Shown: positions 45,912-55,882 of the stretch, piece by piece | Numbering within the stretch: position 1 is the first letter of the stretch | Layout: each line of letters opens with the position of its first letter | DNA from: Cellulomonas sp. Leaf334 | GTDB taxonomy: Bacteria > Actinomycetota > Actinomycetes > Actinomycetales > Cellulomonadaceae | Reading direction: 5' to 3' | Assembly: GCF_001424195.1 (NCBI RefSeq) | Contig: NZ_LMOO01000006.1 | Location: forward strand, 222,871 to 286,870 | DNA: 64,000 bases | Made by a program: the position numbers and the translations under genes | The notes under the pieces: model-generated | Seen by the model: only the letters and a program-made list of their open reading frames with translations | Databases searched by the model: none | What the model was told of the DNA's origin: nothing

Positions 45912-47411
45912 GTGGACGCAGGCGCCACCGGCACGATCGTCGGGCTGCTCGGCGCCTGCCTCGTGGCACTCGTGCTCGTCCTGGTGGCACGTCGCGAGGC
46001 CGGCATGCAGCGCGCCCGCGCGGAGGCCGACGTCGCCTCGATCAAGGACGCGGCACGCGCGATGCGCGAGGACGTCGAGCGGCGCGAGAAGCGGCTGAGC
46101 GAGCGCGAGCAGTCCGTCGCGACGGACCGGGTCGAGGTCGACGAGCTCGAACGCCGGGTGCGCGCCGAGACCGAGGCGGCCGCCGAGGCGCGCCGTGCGA
46201 GCGCGCGCGTCCTGGAGGAGTCGGAGCGCGCGGCAGCAGCGAAGGCAGCGGCTGCGGAGAAGGCGGCCCTCGCCGAGCTCGAGTCGGTCACGGGCCTCAC
46301 CGCGGACGACGCCCGCGCCGAGCTGACCCGCCGGATCGTCGAGCAGGCGCAGAACGACGCGGCGGCGCAGGTCCGACGGGCGGAGGCCCAGGCCCGCCGG
46401 ACCGCGGACGCCCGGGCGCGGCGGATCGTCACCACGGCCGTCCAACGGCTCGCCGTCCCGACGAGCACGCAGTCACCGCTCACGGTCCTGCCGCTCCCGT
46501 CGGACGAGATGAAGGGTCGGATCATCGGCAAGGAGGGCCGGAACATCCGGTCCTTCGAGGCGCTGACCGGCGTGAACGTCCTCGTCGACGACCAGCCTGA
46601 CGCGGTGGTCCTCTCGTGCTTCGACACCGAGCGTCGTGAGGTCGCGCAGGTCGCCCTCGAGGCGCTCATGGCCGACGGTCGGATCCACCCCCAACGGATC
46701 GAGCAGGCCTACGCCGAGGCTCTCGCCGGCGCCGACGAGCGCACCGACTCCGCCGGGCACGACGCCGCCGAGCGCGCCGGGGTGAGCGGTCTGCACCCGA
46801 CGCTGGTCCGCACGCTGGGGCGGCTGCGCCTGCGCACGTCGTACGGGCAGAACGTGCTGGAGCACCTCGTGGAGACCGCACAGCTCGCCGGTGCCCTCGC
46901 CGCGGAGCTCGGCGCGGACGTCGAGGTCACCCGTCGGGGAGCGTTCCTGCACGACGTCGGCAAGGCCCTGACCGCTGAGCTGCCCGGCACGCACGCGACG
47001 CTCGGCGCGGACCTTGCGCGTCGGCACGGCGAGTCCGCGGCGATCGTCAACGCCATCGCCGCGCACCACGACGAGGTGCCACCGGAGACCGTCGAGGCGG
47101 TGCTCGTGCAGGTCGCCGACGCCATCTCGGCGTCACGGCCCGGGGCGCGCCGCGAGGAGCTCGGGCAGTACGTGGAACGCATCGACAAGCTCGAGCAGCT
47201 CGTGGCCGCGCACGCCGGGGTCCGGCGTGCGCTGGCCATGTCGGCGGGACGCGAGGTCCGCGTGATCGTGGAGCCGTCCGAGGTCGACGACTACGCGCTT
47301 CCGCAGCTGGCAGTCGCGATCGCGCGTCACATCGAGGCCGACCTGGCGTACCCGGGCGAGATCACCGTGACGGTCGTCCGGGAGATGCGCGCGAGCGCGA
47401 CCGCCGGCTGA
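45912..47411 (+). CDS. rny: Ribonuclease Y
   Basis: Membrane-anchored endoribonuclease starting mRNA decay. 499 residues: one N-terminal transmembrane helix (about 8-27), a long charged coiled coil (about 30-190), a KH domain with MKGRIIGKEGRNIRSFEALTG and an HD domain with FLHDVGKAL (metal His-Asp), then a C-terminal DUF-type tail. GTG at 45912 with AGGAGG five bases upstream. Convergent with gluD, the stops being adjacent. The HD region lacks nothing obvious. Confidence 0.93.
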   Translation: MDAGATGTIVGLLGACLVALVLVLVARREAGMQRARAEADVASIKDAARAMREDVERREKRLSEREQSVATDRVEVDELERRVRAETEAAAEARRASARVLEESERAAAAKAAAAEKAALAELESVTGLTADDARAELTRRIVEQAQNDAAAQVRRAEAQARRTADARARRIVTTAVQRLAVPTSTQSPLTVLPLPSDEMKGRIIGKEGRNIRSFEALTGVNVLVDDQPDAVVLSCFDTERREVAQVALEALMADGRIHPQRIEQAYAEALAGADERTDSAGHDAAERAGVSGLHPTLVRTLGRLRLRTSYGQNVLEHLVETAQLAGALAAELGADVEVTRRGAFLHDVGKALTAELPGTHATLGADLARRHGESAAIVNAIAAHHDEVPPETVEAVLVQVADAISASRPGARREELGQYVERIDKLEQLVAAHAGVRRALAMSAGREVRVIVEPSEVDDYALPQLAVAIARHIEADLAYPGEITVTVVREMRASATAG

Positions 47412-48272
47412 CTAGTCGTTCCCGGTCGCGACGACCAGGCTCGGCGCCTCGGCTCGAGGCTTGCCGGCGGTGCGCTTGCCGACGCGTCCGGCGAGCGCGT
47501 CGGCCAACCGGGTCAGCCCGTAGTTGATGACGATGAAGATCAGCGCTGCGACCACCAGCGCCTGCAGGATGTTGCCGTTCCCGGAGCCGAACCGCCGGGC
47601 CGCGTCCAGCAGCTCGGGGTAGGTGATGATGACTCCCAGCGCGGTGTCCTTGAGGATGACGACGAGCTGGCTGGCGATCGCCGGCAGCATCGCGATGAGC
47701 GCCTGCGGGACCTCGACGAGCCGCAGCGACTGCCCGTCCCGCAGCCCGACGGCCAGCGCGGCCTCGCGTTGCCCGCGCGGCAGGCCGTGCACGCCGGAGC
47801 GGACGAGCTCGGCGAACACCGACCCGTTGTAGAACGTCAGCCCCAGGACGACGGCGACGAGGGGCACGTCGGACGGCTCGAGAATGCGCATCTGCCCGAG
47901 GCCGAGGTAGAAGAAGATCATCATGAGCAGCACGGGGACGGCGCGGAAGAACTCGACGATCGTGCCGCTGATCCACCGGACGGCCTTCGACGCGGAGAGC
48001 CGACCGAGCCCGAAGACGAAGCCGAAGACGGCTGCCGTGACGATCGAGATGCCGGCGGCCGTCAGGGTGTCGATCAGGCCTGGGATGAGGTAGTTGGTCC
48101 ACGGGTTGGCCGTGAGGAACGGCGTCCAGAGGTCGGGGTCGAGCTGGCCCTTGGCGCCGAGGCGCGCGAGCACCCACACGCCGATGCCGATCACGACGAT
48201 GGTCGCGCCGATGTTGGCCCACACCATGCGGCGCCGGGCGACCGGGCCGGGGACGTCGAAGAGGGTGCTCAT
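47412..48272 (-). CDS. gluD: Glutamate ABC transporter permease GluD
   Basis: Inner-membrane permease for glutamate uptake. 286 residues with an N-terminal extension helix and five core helices; the EAA loop for ATPase docking is seen as HGLPRGQREAALAVGLRDGQSL. ATG at 48272 overlaps the gluC stop (ATGA). The name rests on operon order gluA-gluB-gluC-gluD, as in Corynebacterium. Confidence 0.9.
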   Translation of the reverse strand: MSTLFDVPGPVARRRMVWANIGATIVVIGIGVWVLARLGAKGQLDPDLWTPFLTANPWTNYLIPGLIDTLTAAGISIVTAAVFGFVFGLGRLSASKAVRWISGTIVEFFRAVPVLLMMIFFYLGLGQMRILEPSDVPLVAVVLGLTFYNGSVFAELVRSGVHGLPRGQREAALAVGLRDGQSLRLVEVPQALIAMLPAIASQLVVILKDTALGVIITYPELLDAARRFGSGNGNILQALVVAALIFIVINYGLTRLADALAGRVGKRTAGKPRAEAPSLVVATGND

Positions 48273-48958
48273 CGGGCCACCGCCAGTCGTCGGGAGAGCG
48301 AGGTGGTCGCCAGGCCGACGGGCACGACGATGATGACGAAGCCGAGGGCGAACGTGAGGAAGATCGCGAGGATCACGTCGGGGCGGAACTCGATCATGGT
48401 CTTCATGAGGCCGGACGCCTCGGCGACGCCCGCGGCCGACGCGACGGTCGAGTTCTTGGTGAGCGCGATGAGCACGTTGCCGAGCGGGGCGACGGAGCCA
48501 CGGAACGCCTGCGGCAGGATGATCAGCCGCGCCGCGGGCCAGAACGACAGCCCGATCGCGCGGGCCGCCTCGGCCTGGCCCACGGGAACCGTGTTCACGC
48601 CGGACCGCAGAGCCTCGCACACGAACGCGGCGTGGTAGACGGAGAGTGCGAGCACGGCGAGGCGGAAGAAGTTCGTCGTGAAGTCGGGGGAGAGCGTGAT
48701 GCCGAGCTGCCCCCAGAGCCCGAGCACGGAGAACACCATGATGATCGTCAGCGGGGTGTTGCGCAGGAGCGTGACGTAGGTCGAGCCGGCCCAGCGCAGG
48801 CTCGGCACGGGGGAGATCCGCATGGTCGCCAAGAGGGTGCCGATGATCAGCGCGAGGATCGCTGAGTAGAACGTCAGCTGGATGTTGACCCAGAACGCGG
48901 CGAGGACGTCGAACTCGCTGAACAGCGAGGTGAACTGCTGGAGAAAGCCGTCGTCCAC
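48269..48958 (-). CDS. gluC: Glutamate ABC transporter permease GluC
   Basis: Second permease of the uptake system. 229 residues, about five helices. The HisM/HEQRO permease signature is seen: VTLLRNTPLTIIMVF, EALRSGVNTVPVGQAEAARAIGLSF (in parts, the EAA loop). GTG at 48958. A large hairpin separates it from gluB. Confidence 0.92.
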   Translation of the reverse strand: MDDGFLQQFTSLFSEFDVLAAFWVNIQLTFYSAILALIIGTLLATMRISPVPSLRWAGSTYVTLLRNTPLTIIMVFSVLGLWGQLGITLSPDFTTNFFRLAVLALSVYHAAFVCEALRSGVNTVPVGQAEAARAIGLSFWPAARLIILPQAFRGSVAPLGNVLIALTKNSTVASAAGVAEASGLMKTMIEFRPDVILAIFLTFALGFVIIVVPVGLATTSLSRRLAVAR

Positions 48959-48984
48959 CGACGCTCCTTGCTCTCGGGGGTGAG

Positions 48985-49019
48985 CCGGGGGCTCGCGCTG
49001 TGCTGGCGCGAGCCCCCGG
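48985..49019 (-). terminator. gluB-gluC intergenic stem-loop
   Basis: A perfect 13-bp GC-only-rich stem (48985-48997 with 49007-49019) with a 9-nt loop, starting 9 bp after the gluB stop. In binding-protein operons such hairpins protect the upstream mRNA or terminate partly, so that the binding protein outnumbers the permeases. Confidence 0.7.
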
Positions 49020-49027
49020 GAGTCAGG

Positions 49028-49897
49028 TCAGGCGCAGGCGTCGGGCGTCGGAGGGTTGAGCTCCTCGTTGGCCTTGTAGCCGGAGGCGCCGACGTTCTTG
49101 TCGAGCAGCTCCTGCCACGTGCCGTCGTCGATCATCTTGGTGATGGCCTCGTTGATGGCCTCGCAGTTCTCGCTGTCCTTGGCGATGCCGACGCCGTAGT
49201 TCTCCTCGGAGAACGGGTTGCCGACGACCTTGACCTTGCCCTCGTTCGCGGGAACGGCGGCGAGGCCGGCCAGGATGATGTCGTCCGTCGTGACCGCGTC
49301 GACCGTCCCGGCCGTCAGTGCGGTGACGCACTCGGCGTACCCGGGCTGCTCGAGCAGGTTGGTGCCGGCGGCGTACTCGTCCTTGATGCGCTGCGCGGAC
49401 GTGGACCCCGTGACGGAGCAGAGGTTCTTGCCCTCGAGGTCCTCCGGGCCGCTGATCGAGTCGTCGTCCGCGGCGACCAGGAGGTCCTGACCGGCGACGA
49501 AGTAGGGGCCGCCGAAGGAGACGACCTCCTTGCGCTTGTCGGTGATCGAGTAGGTCGCGAAGATCATGTCGACCTGGCCGTTCTGGAGCAGCGTCTCGCG
49601 CTGGGCGGACGGCGCCTGGACCCACTCGATCTGGTCCTCGCCATAGCCGAGCTCGCCGGCCACGAACTTCGCGACGTCGACGTCGAACCCCGTGTACTCG
49701 CTGCCGTCCTGGTAGCCCAGGCCGGGCTGGTCGAACTTGATGCCGATCTTGATGGTGCCCTCGGCGCCGCCGGTCTCCTCCGTCGCCTCGCTCGTCGAGC
49801 CGGCGTCGGCGTCGTCTCCGCCGTCGCCGCTCGAACAGCCGGCGAGCGTCAGCGTGGCTGCGGCCGCGAGAGCCAGTACCAGTCGTCCTCTACGCAT
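49028..49897 (-). CDS. gluB: Glutamate-binding lipoprotein GluB
   Basis: Extracellular solute-binding protein of the SBP_bac_3 family. 289 residues. A lipoprotein signal peptide ends in the lipobox LAGC (Cys about 21), followed by an acidic low-complexity linker (about 22-50). The binding core carries IKIGIKFDQPGLGYQDGSEYTGFDVDVA (in part) with the family motif GFDVD. ATG at 49897 with GAAGGGGA upstream. Second gene of gluABCD. Confidence 0.93.
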   Translation of the reverse strand: MRRGRLVLALAAAATLTLAGCSSGDGGDDADAGSTSEATEETGGAEGTIKIGIKFDQPGLGYQDGSEYTGFDVDVAKFVAGELGYGEDQIEWVQAPSAQRETLLQNGQVDMIFATYSITDKRKEVVSFGGPYFVAGQDLLVAADDDSISGPEDLEGKNLCSVTGSTSAQRIKDEYAAGTNLLEQPGYAECVTALTAGTVDAVTTDDIILAGLAAVPANEGKVKVVGNPFSEENYGVGIAKDSENCEAINEAITKMIDDGTWQELLDKNVGASGYKANEELNPPTPDACA

Positions 49898-49962
49898 CGT
49901 GTGTCCCCTTCGTGTGGTGTGCAGTGTCGGTTCGGTCTGAGTGTGGCCAGCGGGGTGCGGCC

Positions 49963-50745
<783 letters not shown>

Positions 50746-50751
50746 TGGATG

Positions 50752-50757
50752 AACCTA
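50752..50757 (-). promoter_or_regulatory. -10 element of gluA (leaderless)
   Basis: TAGGTT on the minus strand, 6 nt before the ATG at 50745. Divergent from miaB across a 123-bp gap. Confidence 0.5.
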
Positions 50758-50854
50758 CGGTGGGTTTGCCCGATCTGGCGAGCGAAGACGGTCACGGTTC
50801 GGCAACGTACCCGTCAAGCAAGACCCCAGGTGAGGGGCTCACGGCGTGCAGCCG

Positions 50855-50860
50855 TACCCT
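50855..50860 (+). promoter_or_regulatory. -10 element of miaB
   Basis: TACCCT, 8 nt before the ATG at 50869 and 5 nt before an in-frame GTG at 50866. Confidence 0.4.
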
Positions 50861-50868
50861 TGTCGGTG

Positions 50869-52440
50869 ATGTCGACGACCCTGCCTGCCCCCCTGCCCGA
50901 CGCTCTCGCCCCCGAGCGTGGCGACGTCGCGCGCACGTACCTGGTCAAGACCCTCGGGTGCCAGATGAACGTGCACGACTCCGAGCACATGGCGGGGATG
51001 CTGGAGCAGGCCGGGTACGTCGCGGCGAGCCCGGTGCAGGCAGCCGCGGAGGACGCGGACGTCATCGTGATCAACACGTGCGCGGTCCGGGAGAACGCGG
51101 CTGACAAGCTCTACGGGAACCTCGGCCGGCTCGCCGCCTCCAAGCGGGCACGGCCCGGCATGCAGATCGCCGTCGGGGGGTGCCTCGCGCAGAAGGACCG
51201 CGCGGGCATCGTCGACCGGGCGCCGTGGGTCGACGTCGTGTTCGGCACCCACAACCTCGACGTCCTTCCGGTCCTGCTGGAGCGCGCCCGCCACAACGCC
51301 GCGGCACAGGTGGAGATCGAGGAGTCGCTCAAGGTCTTCCCCAGCACGCTGCCGACGCGCCGCGAGTCGGTCTACGCGGGCTGGGTGTCCATCAGCGTCG
51401 GCTGCAACAACACGTGCACCTTCTGCATCGTCCCGCACCTGCGCGGCAAGGAGCGTGACCGCCGGCCGGGAGAGATCCTCGCGGAGGTCGAGGCGCTCGT
51501 GTCCCAGGGCGCGATCGAGGTCACGCTGCTGGGGCAGAACGTGAACTCCTACGGCGTCGAGTTCGGGGACCGCGGCGCGTTCGCCCGGCTCCTGCGTGCC
51601 ACGGGCGCGATCGAGGGCCTCGAGCGCGTGCGCTTCACGTCGCCGCACCCGGCCGCGTTCACCGACGACGTCATCGAGGCGATGGCGCAGACGCCGACGG
51701 TCATGCCGCAGCTGCACATGCCGCTGCAGTCGGGCTCCGACCGCATCCTGCGGGCGATGCGCCGCTCGTACCGCTCGGACAGGTTCCTCGGCATCCTCGA
51801 CCGCGTGCGGGCCGCGATGCCCGACGCGGCGATCACCACCGACATCATCGTGGGCTTCCCCGGGGAGACCGAGGAGGACTTCGCCGAGACCCTGCGCGTC
51901 GTCGAGGCCTCGCGGTTCTCCTCCGCGTTCACGTTCCAGTACTCGCCCCGCCCGGGCACCCCGGCGTTCGACCTCACCGACGAGATCCCCAAGGCGGTGG
52001 TCCAGGAGCGCTTCCTGCGGCTCACCGCCCTGCAGGACCGCATCGCGCACGAGGAGAACCAGGCGCAGGTCGGCCGGACCGTGGAGGTGCTGGTGGCCGA
52101 GGCGGAGGGTCGCAAGGACGACGCGACGCACCGCGTCACCGGGCGCGCCGCCGACAACCGTCTGGTGCACCTCGCCCTGCCCGACGGGGACGTCGACGTC
52201 CCCCGCCCGGGCGACCTGGTGTCGGTGACCGTCACGCACGCCGCGCCATACCACCTCGTGGCCGACTCCGCGCTGACGGGCGGCACGTTCGCCGTGCGAC
52301 GCACGGCCGCGGGCGACGCGTGGGACCGGCGCCAGAGCGGCCAGGACGAGCACAGCCACGGTGGCGCGGGCGATGCCTGCGGCACAGGGGGCCCGGCCGG
52401 ACCCGTCGTCCTCGGACTGCCGACGTTCGCCCGACGCTGA
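50869..52440 (+). CDS. miaB: tRNA-2-methylthio-N6-dimethylallyladenosine synthase
   Basis: Radical-SAM methylthiotransferase that modifies i6A37 made by MiaA, encoded 4 kb downstream. 523 residues. N-terminal UPF0004 cysteines are seen in [15 protein letters not shown] and GGCLAQ; the radical SAM cluster is CNNTCTFC; a C-terminal TRAM domain begins near [14 protein letters not shown]. The tail after about residue 480 is Gly/Ala-rich and variable. ATG at 50869. Confidence 0.96.
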   Translation: MSTTLPAPLPDALAPERGDVARTYLVKTLGCQMNVHDSEHMAGMLEQAGYVAASPVQAAAEDADVIVINTCAVRENAADKLYGNLGRLAASKRARPGMQIAVGGCLAQKDRAGIVDRAPWVDVVFGTHNLDVLPVLLERARHNAAAQVEIEESLKVFPSTLPTRRESVYAGWVSISVGCNNTCTFCIVPHLRGKERDRRPGEILAEVEALVSQGAIEVTLLGQNVNSYGVEFGDRGAFARLLRATGAIEGLERVRFTSPHPAAFTDDVIEAMAQTPTVMPQLHMPLQSGSDRILRAMRRSYRSDRFLGILDRVRAAMPDAAITTDIIVGFPGETEEDFAETLRVVEASRFSSAFTFQYSPRPGTPAFDLTDEIPKAVVQERFLRLTALQDRIAHEENQAQVGRTVEVLVAEAEGRKDDATHRVTGRAADNRLVHLALPDGDVDVPRPGDLVSVTVTHAAPYHLVADSALTGGTFAVRRTAAGDAWDRRQSGQDEHSHGGAGDACGTGGPAGPVVLGLPTFARR

Positions 52441-52444
52441 CCGC

Positions 52445-52966
52445 TCAGTTGTCCGGCACGTCCGGCGGCGGCACGTCGTCGCGGGGGAGGACCGCCTCGA
52501 GCGCCGAGAACATCTGCACCCCGGTGCCCAGCCCGCACGCCAGCAGCTGCGCGAGCTGCGGCTCGGTCACGCCGGGCTCGAAGTCGGCGGACACCTCGCT
52601 GTAGAGGGCGAGCACGCCCTCCTCCTCGCGCAGGTACGCCTTGGGCCAGATGCGCTCACGGTTCCAGTCGTTGACCGCCAGCGACGCGACCTCCCGCTGG
52701 TCGAGCTGCAGGCTCCGGTGCCAGCGGCCGCGGACCTGGAGGATCTCCTGCTGCTCGCCGAGCAGCAGGAACCAGAAGCGGCTCCCGTCCCAGGTGCCGG
52801 TGAGGTCGCCGTCGTCGTCGACCACGAAGCGGTACCCGCGGGCGACGAGGTAGTCCGCGATCCGCTCGCGGGTCAGGGGACCGGGCGGCTCGTCGTCGGG
52901 CGTGGGTCGCTTGGTCGGCTTGGGCAGCCCGCCGAGCACCCGCAGCAGCCAGCCGGGCCCGCTCAC
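52445..52966 (-). CDS. YbjN-domain protein 1
   Basis: 173 residues. Predicted cytoplasmic YbjN fold (type III secretion chaperone-like); biochemical role unknown. Core: RIADYLVARGYRF, DDDGDLTGTWDGSRFWF, EILQVRGRWHR, RIWPKAYLRE. GTG at 52966 overlaps the stop of YbjN 2 (GTGA), so the two are translated together, and it converges on miaB with 4 bp between the stops. Clearly a paralogue of the two other YbjN genes here. Confidence 0.85.
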   Translation of the reverse strand: MSGPGWLLRVLGGLPKPTKRPTPDDEPPGPLTRERIADYLVARGYRFVVDDDGDLTGTWDGSRFWFLLLGEQQEILQVRGRWHRSLQLDQREVASLAVNDWNRERIWPKAYLREEEGVLALYSEVSADFEPGVTEPQLAQLLACGLGTGVQMFSALEAVLPRDDVPPPDVPDN

Positions 52967-53559
52967 GGTGCCACTCCTGCCGGGTCGGGGTACCGCTCGT
53001 CGAGCGCGTCGAAGAACATGCTGCCGGTGGACAGGCCGCAGAAGAGCATCTGGCTCAGCTGGGCGTCCGTGGCGCCGTGCTCGAGGTCGGTCGCCACCTC
53101 GGAGACGACGTGCACACGACCGTTGTCCCGGACGCGGACGTAGGCCTTGGGCCAGATCCGGTCCGCGTTCCACTCGTTGCAGACGTCGAGCACCTCCTCG
53201 AGCCGCTCGATCGCCACCTCCCGGTGCCACTGGCCGCGCACCTGGAGGATCTCCGACTTCTCCCCGAACAGGAAGAAGTAGAAGAGCCGGCCACGCCACA
53301 GACCGCCCAGGTCGCCGTCGTTGTCGACGAAGTAGCTGAACTGGTTGTTCGTCATCCACGCCGCGATCCGGGCGGGTGTCACGTCCGACGGGAGGTCCGC
53401 AGCCGGTTCGGCGATGCCCAGCTCGCGGGCCAGCAGCTCCGCCACGCGGTCGTGCAGCTCGTCGTCCGCGGGCTCGAGCCCGGAGCCTGCGTCCGAGGCA
53501 GCCGCGGGCCGCGGACGCCCCTGCCACCAGCGCCGTGCACGATCCCCGAGCGACCCCAT
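52963..53559 (-). CDS. YbjN-domain protein 2
   Basis: 198 residues. Same core as its neighbours (ARIAAWMTNNQFSYFVDNDGDL in parts, EILQVRGQWHRE, RIWPKAYVRV) with an extra N-terminal basic, acidic-linker segment of about 60 residues (MGSLGDRARRWWQGRPRP). ATG at 53559; a GTG two codons upstream (53565) is possible. First gene of a two-gene YbjN operon; divergent from the dioxygenase-like gene at 53638. Confidence 0.85.
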   Translation of the reverse strand: MGSLGDRARRWWQGRPRPAAASDAGSGLEPADDELHDRVAELLARELGIAEPAADLPSDVTPARIAAWMTNNQFSYFVDNDGDLGGLWRGRLFYFFLFGEKSEILQVRGQWHREVAIERLEEVLDVCNEWNADRIWPKAYVRVRDNGRVHVVSEVATDLEHGATDAQLSQMLFCGLSTGSMFFDALDERYPDPAGVAP

Positions 53560-53625
53560 GCGCACGACAGTACCGGCGGTCGGCCACACGGGGGTGCCGT
53601 CATTCGGGTGGCGGCGGTCTCGGCG

Positions 53626-53631
53626 TAGGTT
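53626..53631 (+). promoter_or_regulatory. -10 element of the 53638 gene (leaderless)
   Basis: TAGGTT, 6 nt before the ATG at 53638. Confidence 0.5.
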
Positions 53632-53637
53632 CGGGGC

Positions 53638-54363
53638 ATGCTCGTCGTCGCCGCCCTCGTCCCGGAGACAGCGCTCCTCGTTCCTGGTGCGGCCGGCGAC
53701 GCCGACCTGCTCCGCGGACTGCGGACGGCGGCCGTCGCGGCGGTCGCCGAGGTGGTCGCTGCCGAGGTCGCCACCGTCGTCGTCGTCGCGCCGGGACCGG
53801 TCCCGCGCGAGCTCGCCGGGGTCGTCCGGCCGTCCCTCGGTGCCGCGGGGGTGCCTGACGATCTCCTGTGGTGGCCCGACCATCCGGTGACGCTGCCGGG
53901 AGACGGTCGAGACGTCCCGGCGGTCCCCAGTGCCGTCGGTCTGCACCTGCTCCTGCGGTCGCGACGCCGCAGCGGGGTGCGGGTGGTCGAGGTGACCGGG
54001 CGGCAGAGCTCCGAGGAGCTGACGTCCCTCGGGCGCGAGCTGGTCGACGACGAGCCGACCGGGCTGGTCGTCGTGGGCTCGGGGAGCGGCCGGCACGGAC
54101 CGGACGGACCTCTCGCCGACGATCCCCGAGCACCCGAGCACGACGCGCGCGTGCTGGCTGACCTCGTCGACGCCGGACCCGACGCGCGCGCGAGGCTCGC
54201 GGAGGACGACGCCGACCTCGCACGTGACCTGGCGGTCCGGGGGTGGGCGCCGTGGCAGGTGCTCCTCGGTGCGGCCGGTCGCCGCCCGGTCCGGTCGCGG
54301 CTGCTGGCCGAGTCGACCGACCTCGGAGCGCACCACGCGGTCCTCGTCTGGGACGCCCGGTAG
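53638..54363 (+). CDS. Class III extradiol-dioxygenase subunit B-like protein (conserved actinobacterial)
   Basis: 241 residues. The N-terminus (VVAALVPETALLVPGAAG) and the overall arrangement resemble the LigB-like proteins found between miaB and miaA in many actinobacteria (position of mycobacterial Rv2728c). The usual His/Glu metal ligands of LigB enzymes are not obvious: the leading CPCPP/PHPP-type site is replaced by VPET. It may therefore be non-catalytic. The C-terminal half (ARDLAVRGWAPWQVLLGAAG) is better conserved. ATG at 53638 after a leaderless -10. Confidence 0.75.
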   Translation: MLVVAALVPETALLVPGAAGDADLLRGLRTAAVAAVAEVVAAEVATVVVVAPGPVPRELAGVVRPSLGAAGVPDDLLWWPDHPVTLPGDGRDVPAVPSAVGLHLLLRSRRRSGVRVVEVTGRQSSEELTSLGRELVDDEPTGLVVVGSGSGRHGPDGPLADDPRAPEHDARVLADLVDAGPDARARLAEDDADLARDLAVRGWAPWQVLLGAAGRRPVRSRLLAESTDLGAHHAVLVWDAR

Positions 54364-54401
54364 GGTCTCTCGCTGTCCGTCCCCGACACGCCGAGGTCCC
54401 G

Positions 54402-54920
54402 ATGTCATCCGCCGAGCACGAGCCCATCGTCCTGCCGCCCCTGACGACCGCACGGATAGCCGAGCGGCTCGACGCGCGCCGGTCGGTCTACGGGACCGAC
54501 AAGGACGGGGACCTCGTGGGCCGCTGGGACGGTCACCCGTTCTGGTTCGTCACGCTGGGCCAGACGAAGGAGTACCTGCAGGTCCGTGGCCGGTGGGCGC
54601 GCCAGGTCCCGGCGACCGAGTTCGGCAACGTGCTCCTCGGGGCGAACGCCTGGTCCGAGTCGATGGTGTGGCCGAAGATCTTCGTGCGCATCGAGGCCGA
54701 GCAGGTGGCCGTCTACACCGACCACACCGTCGACTACGAGCACGGGCTCACCGACGAGCAGCTCGACCTGCACCTGACCATCGGCATCGCGAGCGCGCTG
54801 CGGTTCTTCGCCGGACTCGAGGAGAAGTACCCGGACGCGGTCCTGACCGTCCCCGCGCCCCCGCCGCCGCCCGAGGCACCGGTCGCGTACACCGACCCCG
54901 CCCGCCCGACGCTCGACTGA
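54402..54920 (+). CDS. YbjN-domain protein 3
   Basis: 172 residues. Third YbjN paralogue: RIAERLDARRSVYGTDKDGDL (in part), HPFWFVTLGQTKEYLQVRGRW, VWPKIFVR, and a proline-rich C-terminal tail. More divergent than 1 and 2. ATG at 54402 with GAGG upstream, on the opposite strand to the other two and 5 bp before miaA, so cotranscribed with miaA-dapF. Confidence 0.83.
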   Translation: MSSAEHEPIVLPPLTTARIAERLDARRSVYGTDKDGDLVGRWDGHPFWFVTLGQTKEYLQVRGRWARQVPATEFGNVLLGANAWSESMVWPKIFVRIEAEQVAVYTDHTVDYEHGLTDEQLDLHLTIGIASALRFFAGLEEKYPDAVLTVPAPPPPPEAPVAYTDPARPTLD

Positions 54921-54925
54921 CTCCG

Positions 54926-55882
54926 ATGGCCCTCGTGGTCGCTCTCGTCGGGCCGACGGCGACGGGGAAGTCCGACCTGGGGCTCGCGCTCGCGCACGCC
55001 CTGGGCGGCGAGGTGGTGAACGCCGACGCCATGCAGCTGTACCGCGGCATGGACATCGGCACCGCCAAGCTCACGCCCGACGAGCGGCAAGGCGTCCCGC
55101 ACCACCTCCTGGACGTCCTGGACGTGCACGAGGACGCCTCGGTGGCCGACTACCAGGCACGCGCCCGGACGGCGTTCCGCGAGATCGAGGGTCGCGGCCA
55201 CCGGTCCGTGGCGGTCGGCGGCTCCGGCCTCTACGTCCGGGCGCTGCTCGACCACATGGAGTTCCCCGGCACCGACGCCGAGGTCCGGGCCAGGCTGGAG
55301 GACCGCGTCGAGGCCGAGGGCGCCCGGGCGCTGCACGCCGAGCTCGCGGCGGCGGACCCGGTGGCCGCCGACGGGATCGGTCCGCGCAACGCCCGCCGGA
55401 TCGTGCGCGCGCTGGAGGTCATCGAGATCACCGGCCGGCCGTACTCCGCGAGCCTCCCGCAGCACGTCTACGAGGTCCCGGCCGTCCAGATCGGCCTGGA
55501 CTGCGACCGGGCCGTCCTGGACGCACGGATCACGGAACGTGTGGAGCGGATGTGGGCGAGGGGTCTCGTCGCCGAGGTCGAGCACCTCAGCGCGCACGGG
55601 CTCGGTCGTACCGCGTCGCGAGCTGTCGGGTACGCCGAGGTACTCGCCCTGTTCCGGGGTGAGCTCACGCAGGACGAGGCCCGGGCCGCGGTCGCCGCCG
55701 GGACCCGTCGGCTCGCACGCAAGCAGATGGGCTGGTTCGGCCGGGACCCACGGGTGCACTGGCTGGACGCGCAGGACCCGGACCTCGTCGAGCGGGCGCT
55801 CGCGCTCGTCGCCGCCGCCGACGCCGGTGACCTCGGACTCGCCACGGACGACCCGGCCCCACGACGTAGCCTGGGCTCATGA
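54926..55882 (+). CDS. miaA: tRNA dimethylallyltransferase
   Basis: Adds a dimethylallyl group to A37 of tRNA, the substrate of MiaB. 318 residues. Seen: P-loop GPTATGKSDLGL, DAMQLYRGMDIGTAK, PHHLLDVLDV, VGGSGLYVRAL, and the C-terminal RLARKQMGWF. ATG at 54926, 5 bp after YbjN 3; its TGA overlaps the dapF ATG. Confidence 0.96.
   Translation: MALVVALVGPTATGKSDLGLALAHALGGEVVNADAMQLYRGMDIGTAKLTPDERQGVPHHLLDVLDVHEDASVADYQARARTAFREIEGRGHRSVAVGGSGLYVRALLDHMEFPGTDAEVRARLEDRVEAEGARALHAELAAADPVAADGIGPRNARRIVRALEVIEITGRPYSASLPQHVYEVPAVQIGLDCDRAVLDARITERVERMWARGLVAEVEHLSAHGLGRTASRAVGYAEVLALFRGELTQDEARAAVAAGTRRLARKQMGWFGRDPRVHWLDAQDPDLVERALALVAAADAGDLGLATDDPAPRRSLGS
55867..55872 (+). promoter_or_regulatory. 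-10 element within miaA for dapF (leaderless)
   Basis: TAGCCT, 6 nt before the dapF ATG at 55879 although dapF is also coupled to miaA. Suggests an additional internal promoter. Confidence 0.35.

Noticed and set aside
50860..50883. TTGTCGGTG at the start of miaB as an NDp promoter
   Set aside because: No TAnnnT follows at a spacing of 8, and the element would lie at the start codon.
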